DNA of 23,027 nt from a virus: IMG/VR virus record IMGVR_UViG_3300027985_000247, positions 1 through 23,027 of that record, one strand, 5' to 3'. Position 1 is the stretch's first letter. Each line of letters opens with the position of its first letter. Below, one piece after another: positions 16,729 through 21,353 of the stretch. The notes under the pieces were generated by a model that was not told where the DNA came from, did not search any database, and was given only the letters and a program-made list of their open reading frames with translations. Made by a program: the position numbers and the translations under genes.

Positions 16729-17603
16729 AATTGAACCTCCGCGGGGTGATTGTATCCGTAAGACTGCTTCTTCTGGAAGTCTTGCTGGACGGCATATTCC
16801 AGCGGAGTTCCCTCCATAGAATAGTCACACAATTGAGCAAAATTACAAGAGCCGCACACCATCTTGTTCAGCAGTGGCGGCGTATCCTGAATCTCTGGCT
16901 CACTAGCACGGAAGTTCAGAATCTCAGTACCTGCTTGGATGTGCTGTCGAATAACAGAACGAACCTTAGCATCTGTCGGGATCACTGCTTCCCTGCGATA
17001 CAATTCATTACCCGGCTTCAACTGTCGGGTACGCAACTGGTTCACGACAGCACCCTTAACGTTCATGCCCTGAGAACGCAGAAGGAACACGTACTTAGGG
17101 AACTGACCGTTCAGCGTTAACTGTTCTGCGGAGAAGAAGTTGTAACTAGACTTGTGATCCCATACATAAATGAGCCCAGTACGCCTATCTCGAACAACAA
17201 GATCAAGGGTACCGGGAAGCCCAATACTGTCGGTCAATTGAGCAACAACTTGCATTTCAACGCCAATGATTTCATAGTGCTCATCATCAACGCCACAGTA
17301 GAAGTCAAAGTAACCAATAACAAGGTCCTTAACAGATCCAAGTTCAGCAACACCCATACTCATATTGGCTGAGGCTGCCTGCATAAACGCCTTCATAGCC
17401 CATTCGCGGGCCTCTGCTTCGTCCAATCCTTCGGACTTAGCGATGTAGTATTCCTCTAACATCGCATGGATAATGTTGCCCTTTGTCAACGGATCACTAA
17501 ACTGCTTGGGCTCAATATCCATGATGAATTCAAAGAAATACTTCCTCCTACACGTAAGCCAGGAAGTTACCTCAGAATTACTAATGTTTCTTGAATCAGT
17601 CAT
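16725..17603 (-). CDS. Cas4/RecB-like PD-(D/E)xK exonuclease with Fe-S cysteines
   Basis: 292 aa from ATG 17603, chosen over GTG 17606 because AAGGA then has a 6-nt spacing. RecB-family motifs in order: H46 in the helix after KGNIIH, D134 in LPGTLDLVV, D149-H-K151 in YVWDHKSS (the E/D-x-K catalytic pair) and Q167-x3-Y171. Four cysteines are placed as in Cas4/AddB clusters: C18 (WLTCRRKYFF) and C250-x2-C253-x5-C259 (CGSCNFAQLC), so a 4Fe-4S cluster is likely. Such enzymes resect DNA ends to make single strands for annealing. It is the first gene after the 17.6-kb promoter and leads the recombination/replication operon. Cas4 proper is unlikely since no CRISPR array or cas genes are present. Confidence 0.9.
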   Translation of the reverse strand: MTDSRNISNSEVTSWLTCRRKYFFEFIMDIEPKQFSDPLTKGNIIHAMLEEYYIAKSEGLDEAEAREWAMKAFMQAASANMSMGVAELGSVKDLVIGYFDFYCGVDDEHYEIIGVEMQVVAQLTDSIGLPGTLDLVVRDRRTGLIYVWDHKSSYNFFSAEQLTLNGQFPKYVFLLRSQGMNVKGAVVNQLRTRQLKPGNELYRREAVIPTDAKVRSVIRQHIQAGTEILNFRASEPEIQDTPPLLNKMVCGSCNFAQLCDYSMEGTPLEYAVQQDFQKKQSYGYNHPAEVQL

Positions 17604-17627
17604 CACTTATCCTTGTCTCTCGCATTG

Positions 17628-17664
17628 AGTATACCAAGTATACCACATATCTATTGTATGTCAA
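17628..17664 (-). promoter_or_regulatory. Sigma70-type promoter for the replication/recombination operon
   Basis: On the minus strand: TTGACA (17664-17659), 16-nt spacer, TATACT (17642-17637). A second TATACT follows nine bases later (17633-17628), the pair forming tandem GTATAC palindromes. The exonuclease start codon lies 25 bases further on. Perfect -35 and near-perfect -10 make this the best promoter in the window, consistent with host RNA polymerase use. Confidence 0.78.
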
Positions 17665-17673
17665 GTCGACATA
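17657..17673. promoter_or_regulatory. Inverted repeat overlapping the -35 box (candidate operator)
   Basis: TATGTC (17657-17662), five bases, GACATA (17668-17673): a perfect 6-bp dyad covering the -35 hexamer, which also holds a GTCGAC palindrome. The position would let a dimeric repressor block the promoter. No repressor gene is identified in the window. Confidence 0.45.
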
Positions 17674-17674
17674 A

Positions 17675-18076
17675 CTAACGGCAGTCGTCACAAACGAAGC
17701 GAAAGCCCATAGATGGTGGAGGGAAACTCTTTGCTAATGTTGGCTCGGTACATTCATCACACGGGTAGATATGGCTTAACGCACCGATTACTGCGCCGCA
17801 CTCAATACAGTAGAGAAGCCCATCACGATACTCGCGCGACGGGAACTCCCTGTTAGCGTTTGCCTTACACCGACAGGCTTTGAAGCCTAGCCCTTCAACA
17901 ACACGCGCATAGCTTTCATATCCGTCAGCATACGCGCGTGTTGCAAGGGCGCGATCAATCTGTACGATAGGACGTCTAACGCTCTTGTCGCCGCTTAACC
18001 ATAAGCCCGGTACCGGCCACTTACTCTTTGTTCTAGTTCTCGAACTCTTTGTCGTTGTGCGGGAAGATACCGTCAT
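17675..18076 (-). CDS. Zinc-finger-like protein, 133 aa
   Basis: Starts ATG 18076 after GGTGGAG (7-nt spacing), overlapping the upstream gene by 44 bases. The N-terminus is Ser/Thr/Arg/Lys-rich and probably disordered. Then come paired cysteines: C-R-C in FKACRCKA, C-x2-C in LYCIECG, C-x2-C in YPCDEC, and C-x2-C in the final FVCDDCR, suggesting two zinc sites. The KACRCKA...CIECG part resembles a rubredoxin/zinc-ribbon knuckle. Family not recognised. It is the last gene before the operon promoter, and no clear terminator follows. Confidence 0.65.
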   Translation of the reverse strand: MTVSSRTTTKSSRTRTKSKWPVPGLWLSGDKSVRRPIVQIDRALATRAYADGYESYARVVEGLGFKACRCKANANREFPSREYRDGLLYCIECGAVIGALSHIYPCDECTEPTLAKSFPPPSMGFRFVCDDCR

Positions 18077-18362
18077 TTGAAAGCTCCACCATTAACCCTG
18101 CGTATCCTGCAATGTCTACAACATTATCATGCTTGGGGTTTGCCTTGTCTCGCGCGCACTTAAGAAGTACCATCATGCGGGCGACCTGTCGGGTACTAAT
18201 TGGCATGTCAAGTTCCACAGACCAGAGGGCTGCGATATCGGCGAAGCAATCCTCAGCGTTACCGTATTGGTCCTGTCGATCATGAGTAATAACCTGAATT
18301 GCCTCACGAAGCACAGCCTCGCGGTACGCGATGTTCTCAACGACCTGATGGGTAGTTGCCAT
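18033..18362 (-). CDS. DUF6378-like phage protein, 109 aa
   Basis: Starts ATG 18362, sharing one base with the MazG-like stop (TAATG). The pattern LREAIQVITHDRQDQYGNAEDCFADIAALWSVELDMPISTRQVARMMVLLKCARDKANPKHDNVVDIAGYAGLM follows a small phage family I know as DUF6378: a dRxxqYG motif, an IAxLWs helix, a KxaR motif, and a final D-x-aGYa helix. The function of the family is not established. The helical pattern and adjacency to a MazG-like gene suggest a nucleotide-related role, but that is inference. Confidence 0.8.
   Translation of the reverse strand: MATTHQVVENIAYREAVLREAIQVITHDRQDQYGNAEDCFADIAALWSVELDMPISTRQVARMMVLLKCARDKANPKHDNVVDIAGYAGLMVELSNDGIFPHNDKEFEN
18185..18201 (+). repeat. 17-bp exact repeat, copy 2 (partner at 15147-15163)
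   Basis: Same CCTGTCGGGTACTAATT as at 15147-15163, here in the coding sequence of the DUF6378-like gene (reads ISTRQ on the minus strand). Confidence 0.8.
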
Positions 18363-18688
18363 TAAATTAACGCTCCGTGGAGTCGGGGACGGTTGAAGTT
18401 CGCAATAACCTTGCGCTCAATGATGCCTTCAATGTCGGTAGTATCAACGACACCGTGCTCATGGAGTCCAGCAATTAAATCAAGAAGGCGGATAATGATA
18501 TCAGCGGCTTCCTCCATGATCTTTTCGGAGCCCATCTGCTTACGATAGGCTTCGAGCATTTCAGAAACCTCAGAATGCACAAGTCCTAACTTTGCAACAA
18601 CCAGATCGGGACCAAAAGTACCGTCCCAGAAGCCCTTATCGACAGCGTTAGTGTGGATAGGCTCAGCAAGATCATTGATCAGACTCAT
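18362..18688 (-). CDS. MazG-like nucleotide pyrophosphohydrolase
   Basis: 108 aa from ATG 18688, chosen because GAGG lies nine bases upstream; a start at 18736 would lengthen the overlap with the HNH gene to 65 bases. The all-alpha NTP pyrophosphatase signature is present: HSE40VSE43MLEAYRK followed by E59E60AAD63IIIRLLDL, giving the E-x2-E...E-x2-D magnesium site. MazG-like enzymes hydrolyse (d)NTPs to monophosphates; in phages they are proposed to adjust nucleotide pools or alarmones. It overlaps the HNH gene by 17 bases and the DUF6378-like gene by one. Confidence 0.85.
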   Translation of the reverse strand: MSLINDLAEPIHTNAVDKGFWDGTFGPDLVVAKLGLVHSEVSEMLEAYRKQMGSEKIMEEAADIIIRLLDLIAGLHEHGVVDTTDIEGIIERKVIANFNRPRLHGALI

Positions 18689-19304
18689 TAATACCAACCT
18701 CTTCCTTAGACTGGATAACTCCGCCGCCCACGACACCCGATTTCAGAGCCTTATTAGCATGCTTCAAGTCCTGCGTGTCGGGTAAGAACCCGTAGACTGT
18801 CTGGTAAATCTCAGCCTTGTGCGGGTCATTCTTAGCATGGATTAAATTATGACATGAGTGACACAACAAACCGATGTTGTCTCGGTCATTATTCATGACG
18901 TTATAGTCGTGGTGATGACGCGACTGCGCCTTCCCGGGAAGTGTACCCTGTCGGACCCCACAGCCGTCAATCTGCACTTTCATGAAGTTAGGCAGGGCGT
19001 CTTTTTTACCTGCTAGATCGCATGGAAGGCGGTTACCGTTACCGTCAATCAACGGGTAGAGGCTGGCGGCGCGTTTACGCCCGGTGCTTTGCGGATCTGT
19101 TACAGATTGATCGTCTTTATACCTGCGGGTAACGGTACGGCTGTCGGGTTCGGTAGGTTCCAGTCCAAGTGAGTCTCCAATAGCACTATTAGGTACCGGC
19201 GCAACAGTGTCATGTGTGCAGTCACACTGTAAATGCAACGTCACGAACCCGGCGCATCCGTTATGTTGCCCTCTCCGACAGGGCCAGCAGATGTTACTCG
19301 CCAT
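18672..19304 (-). CDS. HNH endonuclease with N-terminal zinc knuckle
   Basis: 210 aa from ATG 19304 with AAGGA five bases upstream. The N-terminus has C6-x2-C9-x2-G-x-H14-x2-C17 and then C27-x-C29-x-H31, a zinc-knuckle pattern that I associate with actinobacteriophage HNH proteins. A linker of about 40 residues follows, then the HNH core: C95 and C115, RHHHDYN (H130-H132), DNIGLLCHSCHNLIH with N143, C148-x2-C151 and H152/H156, ending in N159. All ββα-metal residues are present, so it should be active. It may be a packaging-associated nuclease, or a homing enzyme; its place within an ordered operon with overlapping starts argues against a recent homing insertion. Confidence 0.88.
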   Translation of the reverse strand: MASNICWPCRRGQHNGCAGFVTLHLQCDCTHDTVAPVPNSAIGDSLGLEPTEPDSRTVTRRYKDDQSVTDPQSTGRKRAASLYPLIDGNGNRLPCDLAGKKDALPNFMKVQIDGCGVRQGTLPGKAQSRHHHDYNVMNNDRDNIGLLCHSCHNLIHAKNDPHKAEIYQTVYGFLPDTQDLKHANKALKSGVVGGGVIQSKEEVGINESDQ

Positions 19305-19389
19305 TCTTTTCCTTCTTACAGTCGCACTTACACACTACTGAGGTAAACATGCAGTTCCAGTGTTTCCCAGCCTTACACCAAAAGCACAT
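19294..19389 (-). CDS. Zinc-knuckle micro-protein, 31 aa
   Basis: ATG 19389 lies one base after the upstream gene's stop codon, with AAAGGA seven bases ahead, and the frame ends TAA at 19294, overlapping the HNH start. The product contains six cysteines and a histidine in C-x2-C-x2-G-x-H-x2-C, then C-x-C-x-C, the same arrangement as the N-terminus of the HNH protein encoded next. It is either a tiny stand-alone zinc knuckle or a duplicated fragment of that gene. Ribosome site, tight spacing and motif conservation argue for a real gene. Confidence 0.72.
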   Translation of the reverse strand: MCFWCKAGKHWNCMFTSVVCKCDCKKEKNGE

Positions 19390-19390
19390 T

Positions 19391-19798
19391 TTATTCCTTT
19401 TCTATCGGTTCCAAACCGGCTAATACATCATTACGGGTAGTGTAGGGGATAACCTTTTTGAGCATCTGTCGGGGTGTTACTAGAGGCCATGCGCGGAAGA
19501 TACGTCTTTGTTCATCTGCATCATATCCTATGATACCGCATTCTCCCATTTCAAGTAAGGAGGTATTAACAGCGGCATCATATCCCCAAGTACCTGTTAA
19601 GGAGAATGCTCTGTTGAGCACTGTAACGGGGCATGTGCCTCCGTGTTCAGATACATGGCGATAGATTTCGAAAAACATCTCTGCTTCATTGAGAATCAAT
19701 AACCCGTTAAGTGTTAGGCGTCCTCTTTCTTCTCCGTTTTCTCCTGTAATGATTCCCGTTTCTTTTAATTCTTCTCTCATTGCGCTACGGCGGGGCAT
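19391..19798 (-). CDS. Hypothetical winged-helix-like protein, 135 aa
   Basis: Starts ATG 19796-19798 after GAGGAATAG. The central part (FFEIYRHVSEHGGTCPVTVLNRAFSLTG...AAVNTSLLEMGECGIIGYDADEQRRIFRAWPLVTP) reads as helix, turn-helix, helix and a two-strand wing, which is the layout of winged-helix DNA-binding domains, but I cannot place it in a family. It is the first gene after the tRNA-cluster terminator, so it needs its own promoter or read-through; I see no convincing promoter in the 70 bases before it. A transcription regulator is a guess from the fold pattern. Confidence 0.6.
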   Translation of the reverse strand: MPRRSAMREELKETGIITGENGEERGRLTLNGLLILNEAEMFFEIYRHVSEHGGTCPVTVLNRAFSLTGTWGYDAAVNTSLLEMGECGIIGYDADEQRRIFRAWPLVTPRQMLKKVIPYTTRNDVLAGLEPIEKE

Positions 19799-19859
19799 CT
19801 ATTCCTCGATTCGACTACAATCCATCCAACAGACTACTAGTTTGTCTCTTCTTCTACTG

Positions 19860-19905
19860 AAAAACAATAAAGGCGGCGTAGGCCCGACAGGGCCGTAGCC
19901 GCCTT
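19860..19905 (-). terminator. Intrinsic terminator of the tRNA cluster
   Basis: Two-part hairpin: AAGGCGGC/GCCGCCTT (8 bp), a GTA/GTA internal loop, GGCCC/GGGCC (5 bp) capped by GACA; one CCGACAG motif is at the tip. On the minus strand it is followed by TATTGTTTTT. It starts 17 bases after the tRNA at 19922-19990. Confidence 0.85.
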
Positions 19906-19921
19906 ATGTACAGTGTTCATG

Positions 19922-19990
19922 TGGTCTAACCGGGAATCGAACCCGGATCACCCGTTGAGTCGGGTTACTCTCCCATTGAGCTATTAGACC
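19922..19990 (-). tRNA. tRNA-like gene with non-standard anticodon loop, identity uncertain
   Basis: A 69-nt minus-strand cloverleaf. Acceptor GGTCTAA/TTAGACC is a perfect 7 bp, D-arm GCTC/GAGT, T-arm CCGGG TTCGATT CCCGG perfect, discriminator A. The anticodon arm ACCCG/CGGGT leaves only six loop bases (ACTCAA); opening the last pair gives eight. No register yields a 7-nt loop with U33, so tools may call it Glu(CUC), Leu(CAA) or undetermined. The variable loop is only three bases. Perfect acceptor and T stems suggest selection, so it may be a non-decoding tRNA-like RNA or a recently damaged gene. Confidence 0.7.
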
Positions 19991-20309
19991 TGCCTATAGA
20001 GTTAGGCGCCATTCCATAAGCAGTTAGCCTTACCACGTCTGGTTCCGCTACCACCGCTAGCTTTGAGGCAAAGAAGCTAGCGAACCTGCGTACCCTCCTG
20101 AGGAATTGAACCCCAGAGCCTTTGTTACTTCAGCCATGAAGTAGGCCGCGTTGGCACAACCTAAATATGATCATGCCTTCAAGCCTTGCGAGGGCTGTTC
20201 GTTAGGTTGATCACTCCTAACTTGCGCTGAACAGTGAGCCACTGGCTGACTCATACCACCAGGATTAGATTAGGCACTTTTACCTAATGCAGGTTCACCG
20301 GCAACCTCG
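19991..20309 (-). other. 319-base non-coding stretch rich in hairpins within the tRNA cluster
   Basis: No convincing gene. On the minus strand it holds a series of inverted repeats: AGGTT/AACCT (7-nt loop) beside tRNA-Leu, ATTAGG/CCTAAT (8-nt loop), GTTAGG/CCTAAC (9-nt loop), AGCC/GGCT with loop CTCGCAA that looks like an anticodon loop, TACTTC/GAAGTA (6-nt loop), the orphan T-arm at 20091-20115, and CGCTAGCTT/AAGCTAGCG (10-nt loop). Two tiny open frames (20171-20254 and 20057-20137) have weak ribosome sites. I read the stretch as structured RNA or remnants of former tRNA genes. Confidence 0.5.
20091..20115 (-). other. Orphan T-arm plus 3' acceptor strand (tRNA 3'-end remnant)
   Basis: Minus strand TGGGG TTCAATT CCTCA forms a 5-bp T-stem with the classic 7-nt TTCAATT loop, followed by GGAGGGT and A, as for an acceptor strand and discriminator. 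No complementary 5' acceptor strand is found at the right distance (about 72 bases upstream). It is either a decayed tRNA gene or a copy of a host tRNA 3' end. Confidence 0.45.
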
Positions 20310-20383
20310 TGCCCCTTGTGGGATTCGAACCCACACTGTGACGGTTTTAAGCCGTCTGCCTCTGCCAATTGGACTAAAGGGGC
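20310..20383 (-). tRNA. tRNA with Leu anticodon UAA but short (class I) variable loop
   Basis: 74 nt on the minus strand. Acceptor GCCCCTT/AAGGGGC is perfect, anticodon stem GACGG/CCGTC with canonical 7-nt loop CTTAAAA (U33, anticodon UAA), T-arm GTGGG TTCGAAT CCCAC perfect, discriminator A, no CCA. The D-stem has three pairs plus a C-A mismatch. The variable loop is five bases (ACAGT), although bacterial tRNA-Leu normally carries a long variable arm. UUA codons are frequent in the virion genes, so a UUA reader makes sense if the host uses that codon rarely. A CTGTCGG hairpin abuts its 5' end. Confidence 0.85.
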
Positions 20384-20386
20384 AGG

Positions 20387-20420
20387 CCCGACAGGGGAAC
20401 TTACTCGGCCCCCTGTCGGG
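20387..20420. other. CTGTCGG-type hairpin next to the 5' end of tRNA-Leu
   Basis: CCCGACAGGGG (20387-20397) pairs perfectly with CCCCTGTCGGG (20410-20420), 11 bp, loop 12 nt. It ends three bases before tRNA-Leu. The next 100 bases (20421-20523) show only a weak ATATGGG/CTCATAT dyad and no gene. Confidence 0.75.
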
Positions 20421-20523
20421 GTCTTACTGTAATAAGAGTCTGAGTACACTTAACGCTTCTATGGGTTAGCTATTCCCTCCACATGCACTCTTATATGGGT
20501 AGACTCATATCTCCATTGTAATT

Positions 20524-20575
20524 CAGATGATGGCCCGGACTCGAACCGGGATGCCATGCCGTTTCTCATCATCTG
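20524..20575 (-). other. 52-nt tRNA-like minihelix: acceptor stem plus perfect T-arm, no D or anticodon arm
   Basis: On the minus strand, CAGATGATG (20575-20567) pairs with CATCATCTG (20532-20524) as a 9-bp acceptor-like stem. Inside it, CCCGG TTCGAGT CCGGG is a textbook T-arm, separated from the acceptor by one base on the 3' side as near-continuous stacking. Only 16 bases stand where D and anticodon arms should be. ACGGCAT in that insert can also pair with GTGCCGT upstream (20587-20593). Too short for a functional tRNA; either a deletion remnant or a tRNA mimic. Confidence 0.6.
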
Positions 20576-20599
20576 ATTGGGTACCCACGGCACCTTTAA

Positions 20600-20660
20600 C
20601 CTGTCGGGGAAAGTTTACCGGGGTCACTAAGAGATAGGTGATTATTCTTTCCCCGACAGG
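20600..20660. other. 14-bp CTGTCGG-type hairpin after the Acb2-like gene
   Basis: CCTGTCGGGGAAAG (20600-20613) pairs perfectly with CTTTCCCCGACAGG (20647-20660), loop 33 nt. It begins three bases after the stop of the Acb2-like gene and separates it from the tRNA cluster. Little U-tract follows on the minus strand (TTAAAGG), so termination may be partial. Confidence 0.75.
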
Positions 20661-20663
20661 AGC

Positions 20664-20921
20664 TTAGTCTTCCAGTCGATATGCAACAGCCGCGTTGCAC
20701 CACATCATCGACTCCTGCAATGCGGTAAGTGCAAGGGCCTTCTCGCGGCTGTTGGGCATCACGTCTTCGATCCATGCTGCCAGTTCCCTATGATGCAGCC
20801 TCACCATATCGTGTGTCAACTGCGTCTTAGTAGTCTTAGCAGGGTGGTAGGAGAAACGCCTAAGGACCTCAGTGCTTGGAAGATCAGTGGTCGGCGTTTC
20901 ATTATTGTCGTGGTCGGTCAC
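20664..20921 (-). CDS. Acb2/Tad1-hairpin-family-like protein (candidate anti-CBASS cyclic-nucleotide sponge), 85 aa
   Basis: Start GTG 20921 chosen because AGGA lies six bases upstream and the resulting 85 aa matches the short length of the family; the frame stays open to 21050 but those codons overlap another gene. The body EVLRRFSYHP...KTQLTHDMVRLHHRELAAWIEDVMPNSREKALALTALQESMMWCNAAVA has the order typical of Acb2-like proteins: an RF-x2-HP N-terminal motif, a long helix, then P-x-SREkaLAlT-x-LqEaMmWxNAa-A. Family members such as T4 Vs.4 and Pseudomonas phage Acb2 form hexamers that bind cyclic di- and tri-nucleotides and block CBASS signalling. It overlaps the zinc gene by 20 bases and precedes a strong hairpin. 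Family by pattern memory, function by inference. Confidence 0.72.
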   Translation of the reverse strand: MTDHDNNETPTTDLPSTEVLRRFSYHPAKTTKTQLTHDMVRLHHRELAAWIEDVMPNSREKALALTALQESMMWCNAAVAYRLED

Positions 20922-21063
20922 GATGAATCCTAATATAGTTATCGAGGGTGTTTTCAGGGTTCTGCTCTTGCGACAGCAGCATGCATTCGGTACAGAGGTA
21001 GATGCTAGTAAGCAAGTGTAGATAGTGTGCAGGTTTACCACACAATGCACAAGGCTCAGGCAT
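20902..21063 (-). CDS. Small double-CxxC zinc protein, 53 aa
   Basis: ATG 21063 to TAA 20902. The product has C5-x2-C8-G and C24-x2-C27 separated by 15 residues, a typical small zinc-ribbon layout, with the second pair as LCTECM. The C-terminal part is charged (NYIRIHRDRPRQ). It follows the acidic Cys-rich gene by nine bases and its last 20 bases overlap the GTG start of the Acb2-like gene, suggesting translational coupling. Ribosome site is weak (GAGACGACC). The family is unknown. Confidence 0.72.
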   Translation of the reverse strand: MPEPCALCGKPAHYLHLLTSIYLCTECMLLSQEQNPENTLDNYIRIHRDRPRQ

Positions 21064-21072
21064 GGTCGTCTC

Positions 21073-21351
21073 TTATGCTGGATCTGTGCAGTCTAGGCAT
21101 CCTCCACCACCACATGTTGAGCAGGACGATAAGGGGAAGGTTGCTTGAGTACGATGTATAGGTAGGAGGTTCTCTTCCTCATTTTCCTCATCTTCCTCAT
21201 CTTCATCGTCCCACTCTAGATTTTCCCAACAGTCACCATAATGCTCAAGTCCGCACATATCGCAATAGGGAGGACCTTCATTAGGGTAGTTATCAGCGTG
21301 CTCACAGCATGACCAATCTTCGCAATTGCAATCTTTTACTGGTTGTGTCAT
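21073..21351 (-). CDS. Acidic cysteine-rich zinc protein, 92 aa
   Basis: ATG 21351 is two bases after the helicase stop TAA, with GGTGAG upstream. Thirteen cysteines lie in clusters: CNC and SCC near residues 8-16, CDMCG near 30, a single C in GDCWE, and a C-terminal SCSTCGGGGCLDC that resembles half of a DnaJ-type C-x2-C-x-G-x-G finger. Between them is a strongly acidic run (about residues 47-60, Asp/Glu). It may be a zinc-binding adaptor or DNA mimic; no family recognised. Confidence 0.7.
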   Translation of the reverse strand: MTQPVKDCNCEDWSCCEHADNYPNEGPPYCDMCGLEHYGDCWENLEWDDEDEEDEENEEENLLPIHRTQATFPLSSCSTCGGGGCLDCTDPA

Positions 21352-21353
21352 TA

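Noticed and set aside
16725-17603. CRISPR-associated Cas4
   Set aside because: No array of direct repeats with spacers and no other cas genes; phage recombination neighbours fit better.
20057-20137. 26-codon minus-strand ORF beginning MAEVTKALGF
   Set aside because: Looks protein-like but has no ribosome site and runs across the orphan T-arm; chance is as likely.
20171-20254. 27-codon minus-strand ORF beginning MSQPVAHCSA
   Set aside because: Weak TGGTGG ribosome site and it runs through several hairpins; left as part of the structured stretch.
19991-20660. tmRNA gene
   Set aside because: T-arms are present, but no 5' tmRNA signature (GGxUxGAUUCUGGAUUCGAC type) or tag ORF ending in LAA/VAA was found.
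20922-21050. N-terminal extension of the Acb2-like gene
   Set aside because: These codons lie over the 53-aa zinc gene in another frame and encode a Cys/Thr-rich stretch with no resemblance to the family.
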